NCBI GenBank assembly: GCA_036365455.1
Contig: JAWQUS010000009.1
Coordinates: 1,890,001-1,954,000 of the forward strand
Length of the DNA: 64,000 nucleotides
Direction: 5' to 3'
Source of the DNA: Macrosoma leucophasiata
Taxonomy: Eukaryota > Arthropoda > Insecta > Lepidoptera > Hedylidae
This document shows positions 42,716 to 53,829 of this stretch, one piece after another (positions within the stretch are counted from its first letter, which is position 1; the number at the start of each line of letters is the position of its first letter). A program made the translations under genes and the position numbers. The notes below the pieces were generated by a model. It was given only the letters and a program-made list of their open reading frames with translations. It was not told the DNA's origin and did no database searches.

Positions 42716-42918
42716 TGTAGAAATTAAACTTGCGGATTTTCTCGCGTATACAACACTCCCAAACTTCTTCATACACCCGACGTTTCGGTCACTTTCCAGC
42801 TACCGTCGATTTAGTCAGCCAGTGACCACGGTAGCTGAAAAGTGACCGAAACGTCGGGTGTATGAAGAAGTTTGGGAGTGTTGTATACGCGAGAAAATCC
42901 GCAAGTTTAATTTCTACA
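42716..42918. mobile_element. PLE-derived palindrome with 91-bp arms
   Basis: The left arm 42716-42806 and right arm 42828-42918 are inverted complements, with a visible difference at CTTTCCAGC against CTTTTCAGC. The spacer is about 21 nt. Each arm holds ATTTTCTCGCGTATAC and CCGACGTTTCGGTCACTTT. Sequence family as at 60890-61339. No coding. Confidence 0.8.
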
Positions 42919-43089
42919 ACATAATATATGAAGTTCTTCAAAACTGTCAGAGCAGCTTGTTGGCAACTCGTTGGTGTTGTAATGTCCAAGGGCGAGGGTG
43001 GCCACCCTACATAGTGGAAAGTGGTCACCGTATATTCTTACATTCTTACACACATACATCGTATATTCTTGAAATTAAAGAAAAAACTT

Positions 43090-43243
43090 TGACTTCGGGC
43101 AGGAATCGAAACGACTCTAAAATCGGTTAAAAATCAAAACGGGAAAGCTAAATTTGATGTATCGGTGTGGGATTTCGGTAGCTAAGTGGTAAAGCGGCTG
43201 GACTGGTTATCCTGAGGTCGCAGGTTCGATTCCTGCCTGAAAG
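43090..43243. mobile_element. second tRNA-like foldback family
   Basis: GACTTCGGGCAGGAATCGAA (43091-43110) is the inverted 3' end of a tRNA-like sequence that lies complete on the plus strand at 43171-43243 (GGTAGCTAAGTGG, CAGGTTCGATTCCTGCC). A related single copy is at 63203-63276. Confidence 0.6.
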
Positions 43244-43676
43244 TAAATTATTCTTTCAGTTTTTTATTTAATTAATAAGTTCACTCGCATATGCTATTGC
43301 TAAAAATAAAATAGTAGGTACAATAGTATATTCTTTTTATTTTAAATGTTATTGGCAAACAAGCGTATAATTTACAAAAGTGGTTACTAACATGGTCAAC
43401 GCAGTGAGAAAAATATGACCATTTATTTCTTATTGTTCGTAGACGATATCATATCCGCCTTTCTCAACCTGTTAAAAGGTATATCGACCCAAGAAAACAA
43501 GATTCTCAGTTTATCGTAATCGCTTTGAAGACTTGACAACTTTTGTTTTACGGCAGGAATAATTTAAACGTAATTGTTGGAAGAAGAGTTAAGCATATTT
43601 AGTGATAGGTAAGTTAAGTACGCCTTCAAATTATTTTAGGAAAATATTGAGGTTATTATAAATATTTGAATATTTG
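43244..43676. other. unassigned spacer
   Basis: No gene or repeat was recognised. Confidence 0.45.
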
Positions 43677-43775
43677 AAGGTGACATACAAGCCTCACATG
43701 AATGGTAAGCGATGACTGCAGCCTATAGACATAGTTGTTACGGGACCATACAATGAGATAATGCGATCATATCTA
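43677..43775 (-). mobile_element. old SINE-A tail fragment
   Basis: GCGATGACTGCAGCCTATAG is kept; the rest is diverged. Confidence 0.5.
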
Positions 43776-43841
43776 TACCACCACACTGTAATTCTGCAAC
43801 AAGTAGGTATATAATATATTGTAGGTATATAACACGCCCCT

Positions 43842-44096
43842 ATGATACGAGCAATAAGAGCTATAAATGTGATAGCTAATTATGTTCACATTTTTAAATG
43901 CAGCTTGTCGAAATTCACAGAAATAGCGTACAGGTTTGCGGAGAATAATTTCTTTAAAGATTTTGTGCTTATTTTTTATTGTATTTTTTTACTTTTATTT
44001 GTATTATTAACTATTTTGTTTTATGTTTTCTGTGCCACTTTTATTTTGTTATGTTTAATTGCAGTACCGTATTGGTTTATCCGTAATGGTCTGTAA
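43842..44096 (+). CDS. small open frame with a hydrophobic C-terminal half, doubtful
   Basis: 84 codons from an ATG at 43842. Residues 1-40 are mixed (SLSKFTEIAYRFAENNFF). Residues 41-80 are almost continuously hydrophobic (LLLFVLLTILFYVF) and could span a membrane once or twice. AATAAA signals follow at about 44108-44118. T-rich DNA readily yields such Phe/Leu/Ile runs by chance, so this may not be a gene. No family was recognised. Confidence 0.2.
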   Translation: MIRAIRAINVIANYVHIFKCSLSKFTEIAYRFAENNFFKDFVLIFYCIFLLLFVLLTILFYVFCATFILLCLIAVPYWFIRNGL

Positions 44097-44125
44097 TTTA
44101 GCTTTGAAATAAAGAAATAAATATA

Positions 44126-44437
44126 TTTGTTTAATGTAATGGAAGTCGCAAGCAAGCTCGCAGTCCACATTGTAACATTATAACATCAGTGATGACTGCA
44201 GCCTATAGACACCCGCACAAAGACCAAGGTCAAAATGCAGATGCGTTACCACTCCTGAGACCTATGGTGTTATGCCTCTATGCCGGAAATTACAGGGCCG
44301 TACATTACCACCTGACCGGAACACGCAGTTTTGTGTTTATGCCGGAGTGCTGAACATGACCATTTAGCGGCAAGTATATTAGGTAATGCGGTGGTGCCTA
44401 CACCCGCGAGCTCCGTCACTGGAGTTCTACCACAAGT
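44126..44437 (-). mobile_element. SINE-A with a ~22-bp internal insertion
   Basis: Complete from tail to head (GAGTTCTACCACAAGT). Extra sequence CAGTTTTGTGTTTATGCCGG interrupts the GAACACG...GTGCTGAAC motif. Confidence 0.88.
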
Positions 44438-44449
44438 CAATAATAATTA

Positions 44450-44781
44450 ATATAATATTAAATAATAATGGCAACCCAATGGGGAGGCCTGCAGCTTACT
44501 CCACCACGCTGCTCCAATGCGGATTGGTGGAGGTGGGTGGGTTAGTGGCCAACCCGCTGTCGGATGTTTTCAAACCACCCATAAGGCCTCCGACAAGGTT
44601 TAACGACTGCTATCTATCGATAGCAACCGGGACTGACGGCTTAACGTGCCCTCCGAAGCACGGAAACGCGCATTTAATTTGCCACTAGCGGTCACCCATC
44701 ACACTACCCGACCGCGCCCGTAGTGCTTAACCGAGTAGATCGCTTACGATCTACACCAGCCGCCGGGCCATGCGCACTTCA
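44450..44781 (-). mobile_element. SINE-5S with internal deletion
   Basis: The tail ATAATAATGGCAACCCAAT joins directly to GGGGAGGCCTGC, lacking about 40 bp. The 5S-like head is intact near 44690-44780. Confidence 0.87.
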
Positions 44782-45305
44782 ATATTATATTTATAATATA
44801 TACAATTACATATATATGTGTATATATAGTGATAGTATATTTGTCATCCAGTTCCATTACAGAACCATGAAGGAGAAAATGGGTTTACTACTTATGAAAT
44901 CAGTAAAATCATTTTCGCCATATTTCAAAAATCAGATTGATTATGAGGTCCGCTGTTTCCCTGCAATAAACCTCTTTATATACAAGATTTCAATCCGGAT
45001 CGCAGATTTCAATTTCGTAGAAAAATGGTCTCATTTGTGTGAAAATTCCAGGCATCCTTCGAGCAATTTCCACCCTTGACCTTGATCCTGAAAAGGGTTA
45101 GTTTCTAGTTTGAATCGCATTTTTTATGAATGAATACGTTTTAGAGGTGTTGATAGACTTTATTAAACTCAGAACAGAACGTTAAGCTTTTGTTTTTAAT
45201 TGTCCAACTGAACCTTGCACAGTCAAACATCGCTAGATATTTTTACGAGAAGGTACCTGCTGTAACAGCTGCATTTGCAAATTTCTGTAAACTACCTCGA
45301 ATAAA
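44782..45305. other. unassigned spacer
   Basis: Short open frames only; nothing was recognised. Confidence 0.45.
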
Positions 45306-45653
45306 TGTTTTTATATTATTTCGCATTAACACATGCTTGTGAAATATATTTTATTTTTAAAGAAAAATGGAAAGAAAAAATTGACTTCAGGCGAGACTCG
45401 AACTCGCGACCTACTGGGAATCTAGTCCAGCCGCTTTTCCAATTGAGTTGCCTAACTAGCATAGTTGGTAATAGATGGCGCTGCTGCTACCATAAAGCAA
45501 TGCAGTAGATGTGAAGGAAAGATTTGACAAATCGGGCAGGGCTTCAGTAGCTCAATTGGAAGAGCGGCTGGACTAGATTCCCAGTAGGTCGCGAGTTCGA
45601 GTCTCGCCTGAAGTCAATTTTTTCTTTCCATTTTTCTTTTAAAATAAAATATA
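45306..45653. mobile_element. tRNA-foldback copy F4
   Basis: Left arm with a partial tRNA-like sequence on minus (from 45383, ends at GAG near 45450), centre with AGATGGCGCTGCTGCTACC, complete tRNA-like sequence on plus at 45540-45615, right arm. It is a palindrome like F1, with the break point at a different place. Confidence 0.75.
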
Positions 45654-45852
45654 CCTTGAATAAAATTGTTTAGATTATGATTTTTTATTATTCGAAATAC
45701 TTTGATGTACTTTTAGTTGTTAGAATTAATAGTATATTTATTTGAGTTAAGTCGGGTATAAGTTAATGCTAAAATGATTACTTAAAAATGGCTCCAATAT
45801 ATTTCGTTAAATTATTTATTAATGACGATGTTATGCCTCTGTGCCGGAATTA

Positions 45853-46020
45853 ACGGCCCTGTAATTTCCGGCACAGAGGCATAACACCTTAGGCCTCAGG
45901 AGTGGTAACGCATCTGCATTTTGACCTCGGTCTTTGTGTGGGTGTCTATAGGCTGCAGTCATCACTTAACATCAATGTGAACTGCACGCTTGTTTGCCAC
46001 TTCCAACACATAAAAAAAAA
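45853..46020 (+). mobile_element. SINE-A, 5'-truncated
   Basis: ACGGCCCTGTAATTTCCGGC to an A-tail. A 20-bp inverted piece (TTATGCCTCTGTGCCGGAAT) lies immediately upstream. Confidence 0.88.
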
Positions 46021-46026
46021 TTGAGC

Positions 46027-46272
46027 GAATGATTGCAGATATACAATACAAAAGTGGATGGTTGCAGAGGACAAGAAAGACCAAGACTGACCTACCATGA
46101 CCAAATAGGTCGAGTTCTGTCTGATAATGCGGTCAAAAATCTTAGGAATCGGCGTGCATGTATGAAGCGAATGATTAAAGTAGATGAGGCACAAGAGGTA
46201 TGTCAGGACCGGGATATCTGGCGCTCTACACTCTCTGCCTACCCCGTTAGGGACCTGGCGAGAAGATATATA
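46027..46272 (+). mobile_element. RTE 3' fragment
   Basis: Codes for a frame without stops from QIYNTKVDGCRGQERPRLTY to PVRDLA, then AGAAGATATATATA. Directly follows a SINE-A tail. Confidence 0.88.
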
Positions 46273-46771
46273 TAAGAAAAATAAAAATCGGTTCATTTAT
46301 CCCTGTTAAGTTTTTTACTGTAGGTAGCTTGTAACCTGACAATACAAAAGTGTTCTTGTAGACCAATTTGTAATAAAAACTTGAAGATTGCAAAATTTAC
46401 AAACCGTCGAGAGTAAAAATAGCAACGGGTGTTCCACCTTCATACTTACGGGGGTAATATTTGAAAACATTAGGCCGCAAAAGAAGAGGGCAACCCTCGG
46501 ACGCGGGTAACCTTGCTCGAAAAGTTAGATTGAACATGATAACTTTTTGAAGTTCAATGAGATACTCGAGTTAAGAGACAATTCTTCCCAGTCCTTAAGG
46601 GGTAATATAATTTGTACAACTACCTAGTCATGGTTAAATTTTGCATACACGATTAAAGTTTTACCGTACGGAACCTCAAAACCCTTGACTCAGTATGCGC
46701 AATGGACAATAATTGATACAATGTTTTTTGCAAAAAACTAACAGATTAAGGGACAGAGGGAGAAAAAAATA
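46273..46771. other. unassigned spacer
   Basis: Nothing firm. ACCGTACGGAACCTC near 46660 hints at a GGGTTCCGTA-type repeat end. Confidence 0.4.
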
Positions 46772-47044
46772 ACCTGGTGGTAGAGAACCAGTGACGGAGC
46801 TCGCGGGCGTAGGCACCACCGCATTACCTAATATACTTGCCGTTAAATGGTAGTGTTCAGTTCTATCGTATTCCGGTCAGATGGTAATGTACGGCCCTGT
46901 AATTTCCGGCATAGAGGCATAACACCTTAGGTAACGCATCTGCATTTTTACCTCGGTCTTTGTGTGGGTGTCTATACGCTTCAGTCATCACTTAACATCA
47001 ATGTGAACTGCATGGTTGTTTGCCAATTCCATTACATAAAAAAA
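46772..47044 (+). mobile_element. SINE-A with small deletions
   Basis: CTGGTGGTAGAGAACCAGTG to an A-tail. It lacks about 20 bp after ACACCTTAGG. Confidence 0.9.
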
Positions 47045-48040
47045 CAAAGGGAAATAAATAAAGTCACGTTTTATTTAAACTCTCCCGACCGTTGCAACAG
47101 CACGTTTTTCAAGAACATCGGAGAACAAAGTTCTAATGAATGATCCTAACATTTCTGTTATGATATTTTAATTTGTCATATTCACTCATTTACATGTCTA
47201 AAAATAAAATTGTTTCGATGCTAATTGTAGCGTTGTATTAATCGTTCCTTGATTGATAACTAAGTCATTTGAGATTTTAAGAATACACACATATATTTGA
47301 GATAGCAACATTGTAGCACACAATTTCACTAATCTTATGAAAGAGATGGGTATGATCATGTTTATACATTTCTATTTCAACAAATATCTACTGACATACT
47401 GGCAATAACTGTACTTGATTCATTTTAAATTAATTCATAAAAACCTTAAACAAACTATCTTAAAATAAATAAATGAGAAAGAAAAGCGGTTACTTACATG
47501 CATAAAAAAAATCCACATCGCCCTACTGCGGCAAAGTTCCTAGAAGGCAGCATTTAAAGGTTTTGATTAAAAATATTTCCAAGTACCAGTACGTTGCATA
47601 TCATAAATCAGGTTGGATGTCTATAGATATCATTGACATAGGTGATCACGTTTTTATGTAAAACAAAAAACAAAACATATAATTTATGGAAAATATAAAC
47701 CAATTTTGAAAAACTTTGCTAAGAGTATTATTTCCGATTAGCGGCCATAAACATTATCATTGTTTTATGTAAATTGCGATTTAAGTTTTGGAATTATAAA
47801 CTAGCTTAAACATCTGCCTGGATTAGACTTAATCCCGGCATTACGCCATGGGACCAAGATAACAACTTGAAAATGAGACGAGATTTGAGTTAAACTTGAA
47901 ATATCAATCCCATTAAGTACGGTGAAGGAAGTTAACTATGATTCGTTAAGTTTAATTTACTTTCGCTAATCTTCGCTTTATACAAACTTAGAGACTGTAA
48001 ACAATGAGATAACGTTACTGGATTCTTGTTAATATTATCC
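47045..48040. other. unassigned spacer
   Basis: About 1 kb of AT-rich single-copy-looking DNA. No gene, RNA gene or repeat was recognised. Confidence 0.5.
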
Positions 48041-48182
48041 CCCTTATTCACAAACGTACATTAGACACGTTTTAGCTATGGAATGCTTTGTCTTTGTCAG
48101 TTGCATTGTCAAATGTGCAGGATAGAAAAAGACAAAGGAGAGATTAGCAACACTTTAGCTAAAATACGTTTATGAATAAGGG
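48041..48182. mobile_element. 142-bp MITE
   Basis: CCCTTATTCACAAACGTA start and TACGTTTATGAATAAGGG end are inverted (one mismatch). Second copy at 63589-63726. Confidence 0.8.
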
Positions 48183-48640
48183 TAGGTGTTTTGTATATGG
48201 TACCCGTTCATTTTACCGACAAACGTTTCAAAACTCTTCATTCCAAAAGCAACGTTTCGCAACGATTTCGTTTCACATCTCAACTTTCCACAACTACATC
48301 ACTACATAAATAATTCACTTGGCAAAAAAATTTTTACAAAACTATTCATTACATATCTCATCACTTCATAAATAAATTAACCGAGTTGAAAAAATGTTCT
48401 CAAATTTTACGACATCGTCAGATTAGGTCGACGGGTGCGGCGGGCGAGCTCCGCAACACCGAAATAAAAAATTATTATTTTATACTTATGTAATCAAATG
48501 TTTGCGAAATAATGCGAAATAATTAGTATACGAATCGTTGAGTTCCGAAATGATACATTCTCGGAATTTATTCGTGGAATTAGTGTACAAAAAGTTGGTT
48601 TTTAAATGAAGATTTGCGTATAAATTATCAAAGAGGCAAG
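48183..48640. other. unassigned spacer
   Basis: A 61-codon open frame at 48186-48371 has no recognisable features. Confidence 0.4.
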
Positions 48641-48696
48641 GTCTCAGAGGTGTTAACGCACATGGATTTTTAACTCTAGTTATCTGAATAGATCTG

Positions 48697-49035
48697 AGGG
48701 TACTTTTCCACCAGAGATGTGCTATGCAGATATGCTGCGAAGATGTGAAATCTATGCTACGAAAATATGTCCTGTTATCACTAATGTTAAGCTATGTAAC
48801 TGCAATAGGTATGTATGTGGATATCAAACGCATGAACCTGGAGACCTGTAAAACAGATTTTTATAACTTTAGTTCAGGCTCCAGTCTCGACAATAAATTA
48901 CATGACACAGCAGAATGTTTTGTATTGCAATTAACATAATTTTGTACTGTTAATGTGTGTTATTGTTGAACGAATATTTTTTTAAATTTTATCTTTCCAT
49001 AGCAACGTAGCACATCTCTTGCGGAAAAGCACCCT
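48697..49035. mobile_element. 339-bp TIR element
   Basis: AGGGTACTTTTCCACCAGAG at the left mirrors CTCTTGCGGAAAAGCACCCT at the right, with AGATGTGCTA following on both arms. A 71-codon open frame lies inside and is not taken as a gene. Confidence 0.75.
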
Positions 49036-49094
49036 TACAGTCCGTCAGTCACACAGCCACATACCGTTTATGCATGATCCCTTCAGCGTATTTG

Positions 49095-49378
49095 TTTTTT
49101 TATGTAATGGAAGTGGCAAACAAGCATGCAGTTCACATTGATGTTAAGTGATGACTGCAGCCTATAGAAACCCACACAAAGACCAGGGTCAAAATGCAGA
49201 TGCGTTACCACTTCTGAGGCCTAAGGTGTTATGCCTCTGTTCCGGCAATTACAGGGCCGTACATTACCACCTGACCGGAACACGATAGTGCTGAACACTA
49301 CCATTTCGCGGCAAGTATATTAGGTAACGCGTTGGTGCCTACGCCCGCGAGCTCCGTCACTGGAGCTCTACCACCAGT
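49095..49378 (-). mobile_element. SINE-A, full length
   Basis: T-run to the ACCACCAGT head. Close to consensus. Confidence 0.93.
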
Positions 49379-49692
49379 CAAAGGCGTTATTATGGCGTGT
49401 TCATAATACTCTTATCGTAATGTTATAGAATCCTTTTGCTGTCAAAAACAGAATGACTCAGAGATGGAAGAGTTATGTAAAGTATAGTTCAATAAACACG
49501 CACTCTAAAATATTAGATCATACATGAAGTGGAAAGCCAACAACTATTTTAACTTCGAACCTGAGACCACACAAAGGGTAATTCGTCAATTGACCACTGA
49601 CAAGTTCTATGTTGTCTGCCAACTAAAAGATGTGACTTGTATCGAGAAATGGTGAATTTTGTACTAACTTTATATCCAATGCTGTATTCTTC

Positions 49693-49880
49693 TTTTTCTG
49701 ATGTCTTGAAGTGGCGAACAAACACAATTTCATTTGTCTAAGTGAACATTATAACCTCTAGACTTCTTCATAAAGTCCATATTTTTTTATATTATCACCC
49801 GTTGCCTTTTCTGTTATGCCTCTATTCCGGCTCTTACAAAGCTATACCTCATCGGAATAGCGCTAAACATCAATCCGTCT
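49693..49880 (-). mobile_element. old SINE-A copy
   Basis: GAAGTGGCGAACAAACA, TGTTATGCCTCTATTCCGG. Strongly diverged. Confidence 0.5.
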
Positions 49881-49893
49881 ACACATAATCTAT

Positions 49894-50131
49894 CTATATC
49901 TGTATAAAAATAAATTGCTGTTCGTTAGTCACGCTAAAACTCGAGAAAGGCTAGACCGATTTGGCTAATTTTGTTTTTGAATGATTTTTGGAAGTCCACG
50001 GAAGGTTTGAAAGGTAAGAAAATATGAAGAAATTGAAGGGAAGCAGTAAAAATCACAATTTTATTTTCCCATACAAGTAGTCTGTATCTATCAAACCTTT
50101 GACACATTATTTCGTTTGCCGGCTCAGCTAG
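49894..50131 (+). mobile_element. HelB, Helitron-like copy with CTAG end
   Basis: TCTATATCTGTATAAAAATA to GCCGGCTCAGCTAG followed by T. Related to 11486-11712. No coding, no target duplication. Confidence 0.62.
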
Positions 50132-51108
50132 TATATTATAAAACAAATTTACTAAACGCGTCAGTCTGTCTGTTTGCGATAAACTCATAAACGGCACGGA
50201 TTCTCATGCGGTTTTCATCAATTAATAGAGATCCATGAAGAAGGTTTGTGTATATAATTCGTTAAAGTTTCCATTAGATCTATGCCATCGCGGACTTTTT
50301 TGTAGATCTAAACTACTTATCTTTTCAGTATAGATTTCTATATCCATTAATCTATCGAAAAAATAATAACTTACATGGGGTAATTGGAAAGCTTTAAACA
50401 ATACAGTATTAAATCCTTATCAAATTTAATATTTTATTAACCTTTAGTATTTCATGTACATTATTATAATGTACTCGTATTAACAACATATAATTAAAAA
50501 TATATAATTTAAATTAGGTTTTTTTTATCTGGATGAACGAAATGATTCTGCAATAGGATCTTAAACTATTAGAAGAAAATTCTTCCACAGGAGGCCGGTG
50601 GGGTCGTCACCAACGCCCAATGAATTGGCACAGTGTAACCTCAGAATCGGACTCTCTGCCTACTCGGCTTGATTTTTTGTAACTTAAATACTTTCCCAAC
50701 ATTTGAATCAACATAGACGCTTAGGTGTTCTCGAAGCAATGTTCTCGAAACATCCTGGAACGCAAAAGTACCAACTCAAAACTATTTGCTGCGAGGAATG
50801 TTAACAACTGTTTCCACTCCAAACCTGGGACCGCACAAAGGTCAATTCATCAACTGGCCTCGAACCTTTGTTTGGTCTGAGTCTGAAAAGTTTTTGAAGC
50901 GAGCGTGGAAATACGTTGTAATGATCCTACGCTTAATTTATATGAGGCTTCTGGTGAATTTTGCGTTAATGTACAGTTATGTCAAGACCAATGAATATAA
51001 ATGGTGTTGTTATTAAGAAAATCTTTGCAGTTGTTTGTCAAAAGAGTATTATCTCCTTAACATTATTGCTTATATAATGACGTCGTAAGAATTTTCGCGC
51101 GAATTTTT
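50132..51108. other. unassigned spacer
   Basis: AACCTGGGACCGCACAAAGG near 50823 resembles AACCTGAGACCACACAAAGG near 49558, a hint of an unknown repeat. A 76-codon frame at 50786-51016 covers part of it; not recognised. Confidence 0.4.
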
Positions 51109-51406
51109 GAAGCGCGATTGGCCCCACATCTGATGTAGATCGGCACGGTCGGGTGTGTGATAGGTGACCGCTAGTGGCAAAATCAAATGCGCGTTTTCGT
51201 GCTTCGGAGGGCACGTTAAGCCGTCGGTCCCGGTTGCTATCCATAGATAGCAGTCGTTTAACCTTGTCGTAGGCCTTATGGGCGGTTTGAAAACATCCGA
51301 CAGTGGGTTGGCCACTAACCGTTATCTCCACCAACCCGCATTGGAGCAGCGTGGTAGCGTTAGCTCTAACTCGTGCCCAGCAGTGGGACGTATCAAGGGA
51401 TTATTA
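51109..51406 (+). mobile_element. SINE-5S with promoter deletion
   Basis: GAAGCGCGATTGGCCCCACA head. The box A region between GTAGATCGG and CACGGTCGGG is missing, while the box-C-like GATAGGTGACCGC remains. Tail CCCAGCAGTGGGACGTATCA. Probably unable to be transcribed. Confidence 0.85.
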
Positions 51407-51929
51407 AGATTTTTCTTACAATTGTGGCTAAATCATTCCAAAATTTAATACATTAGATTATAATTTATAAGAGGAAACATTTGTGTTTTTGTATGCAAGT
51501 TTGTAACATTTTCACATAAAAACTACTAAACCGAATTCAAAACTTATTTCACCATTAGAAGAAGGCTGAATCTTTACTAAGTGATATAGGCTGAATTACA
51601 TTCATTGCAAACAAACAAAGCCGGGACGAGACACTAGTCAAACATATTTTAAACGCTCCAAAACGAAAATCGAAAACTTTTTCTATTAAGCCGAGAAAAA
51701 AAAATGGCTAATTATTTATTTAACTTACCCGCTAATCCGCCTTTCCAACTATGGAAACGAGTCAAGTTTTAATCACTTTCGTAAAGCCGCGGTAAGCAAC
51801 GGGATGGAGTAACTTCGCTCGTAACTTTACAATATTTGACAATAAGTGAGCAAAATAACTGTGAGCCAGCACCAAATTATTATCTTTGTTGATGTTAGTA
51901 TACGATCAAAGATTAAACATTCCAGGATT
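51407..51929. other. unassigned spacer
   Basis: Nothing firm was recognised. Confidence 0.4.
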
Positions 51930-51963
51930 CCGACCGCCTAACTCAAATGCTTTGCACTCATTG

Positions 51964-52077
51964 AATGTATGAAGAGAATGATGAAAGTAGACGAGGCACG
52001 AGAGGTTTGTCAGAACCGGGATATCTGGCGCTCTACACTCTCTGCCTACCCCGTTAGGGACCTGGCGTGAAGATACA
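51964..52077 (+). mobile_element. RTE stub
   Basis: The last ~110 bp of RTE (ATGAAGAGAATGATGAAAGT to GACCTGGCGTGAAGATAC) fused directly to the PLE that follows. Confidence 0.85.
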
Positions 52078-52438
52078 CTCAATGAAATAAAAATAGTTTT
52101 CGGATTTATCTCGCGTATTATAAACTAAAATGGTTGGCGATTGTCACCAACATGGGATCCAATAGTCAGTAGAATTAAAGCCCAACCGCAACAGTCTGTA
52201 AGACCTCAAGATACAATTAGTAACTTTTGTGTTAATCCTGAACACTACGCAAGACGTTTGCGAAATAGATGGAGCTGCACATTATAATTTTTCAAACTGC
52301 TGTAGTACAAATGTTACCTCAGTCTGCCCGAGGCCACGGAAGCTGAAAAGCGACCGAAACGTCGGGTTCGATTTTAAATAATCATTTTAGTTTAATATAC
52401 GCGAGATAAATCCAAAAACTAGTTTTATTTCAATGTTT
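52078..52438 (+). mobile_element. PLE-derived element with inverted ends
   Basis: GAAATAAAAATAGTTTTCGG at the left mirrors CCAAAAACTAGTTTTATTTC at the right. The interior holds the PLE C-terminal end (GCGAAATAGATGGAGC, close to the RNRWR codons) and the GACCGAAACGTCGGG module. Opposite orientation to 391-1196. Confidence 0.75.
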
Positions 52439-52527
52439 TCGTTTAGCTTTCGATTATGACATCATATTGTCAGTTTCGTACCGCCTAACTTTTTTATGCA
52501 AGTGTTTTCGTGCGCAGGTATATATAA

Positions 52528-52873
52528 CTAGCTGTGCCCGCGACTTCGCCCGCGTGAGATGCAGTCGTGGGTGCAGTGGTAGTTATCTCGCGTATATTAA
52601 ACTAAAATGATTATTTAAAATCGAACCCGATGTTTCGGTCGCCTAGCCTAAGTTACTCTTTATTACATCAGCTATATGCCAGTGAAAGTCCCGTCAAAAT
52701 CGGTCCAGTAGTTCCCAAGATTAGCACCGCCAAACAGACAGACAGACAGACAAAAATTGTTGTTTTGGTATATGTACCGTGTATACATACATATATATGC
52801 ATTTAGTAAAAAGCGGTTATTTTTACATTACAAACAGACACTCCAATTATATTTATTTGTTTAGATGTATAGA
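52528..52873 (-). mobile_element. HelA, Helitron-like, most complete copy
   Basis: Minus strand: A|TCTATACATCTAAAC start, ...GTCGCGGGCACAGCTAG|T end, without target duplication. It includes (CTGT)n and GACCGATTTTGACGGGAC. A PLE fragment is embedded at 52583-52642. Confidence 0.68.
52583..52642 (-). mobile_element. 60-bp PLE end fragment inside HelA
   Basis: TTATCTCGCGTATATTAAAC to CCCGATGTTTCGGTCGCC, the PLE terminal sequence without anything else. Confidence 0.7.
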
Positions 52874-53696
52874 TTCAAATTCAAATTCAAATGCTTTAAT
52901 AGGCGGTACGAAACTGACAAGATTGCGTCCTGAACAAAAGCATTAGTTAGGCGGTCGCCCTCCAGTTTTATTTAACCGATATTAAGTTATATCAGATGTG
53001 TTAGAGTATAGAATTATAAATTGTTTAACGAGTATAAAAACAATACATGTGTATGTATTTTTGTCCTTTTTGGAATTACTACGTGATTAATTCGATCGTC
53101 AAGAAACTTATGGAATTGTCATATTTTGCGTGTTGGTAATAACACATGGGTGAGAATTTTCCCATTTTTTATTTAGTTAGAAATTTAAAAAAACATCATT
53201 TAAAAAGGTTGCAGATTCAGTTCCTGCCGACGTCCATTTTCATTAAATTTTATCTTAAATTTCTGTAATTAACACAGTTGGTACAGTAAACTCTAATGGA
53301 AATTCAAGGTATGATCGATTAATCCAATGGATAAACAGTAGCCGGCGTGCATTTGTAATCAATAGGGACTGGATTATATGCATTGCATATTTGCATATGC
53401 ATTTGTGTATTTGGGCCATACTCAGGAGTAATAGCATATTATATATATATATATCACCCACCTAGCCGTTTTCGACTACAGTGACTTAGCTCAGGCACTT
53501 TACATAGGCGAGTGTTTAGACTTCTACCCATCGCCATAAGACTTTAAGTCTCGGATGCCATTTTTAGAGCCAAGTCGAGTACGCAGGATAGATTTCGGTG
53601 CATATGTGTGCGCGCAATACACAGATGCACCCTCTGGTCCAATCCTTCCCTAGCATATTTTACTGAAGATCTAGTGACGTTGTATAATATTATCGA
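52874..53696. other. mostly unassigned spacer
   Basis: TTAATAGGCGGTACGAAACT to TTAGGCGGTCGCCC at 52896-52970 is the inverse of sequence at 51930-51945 and 52470-52495, a small unknown repeat. The rest was not recognised. Confidence 0.4.
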
Positions 53697-53829
53697 TTTT
53701 TTTTTTAATGTCAAGAAGTGGCAAACAAGCATACAGTTCACATTGATGTTAAGTGATGACTGCAGCTTATAAATCTCTATACATCTACATGGAACCAGAG
53801 ATTTCAATGTAGATGCGTTCGTTGCCACT
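53697..53829 (-). mobile_element. SINE-A tail half
   Basis: T-run, GTGGCAAACAAGCATACAG to GTAGATGCGTTCGTTGCCAC. Confidence 0.75.

Noticed and set aside
48724..48939. 71-codon open frame with a hydrophobic start
   Set aside because: It lies wholly inside a TIR element (48697-49035) and has no recognisable motif.
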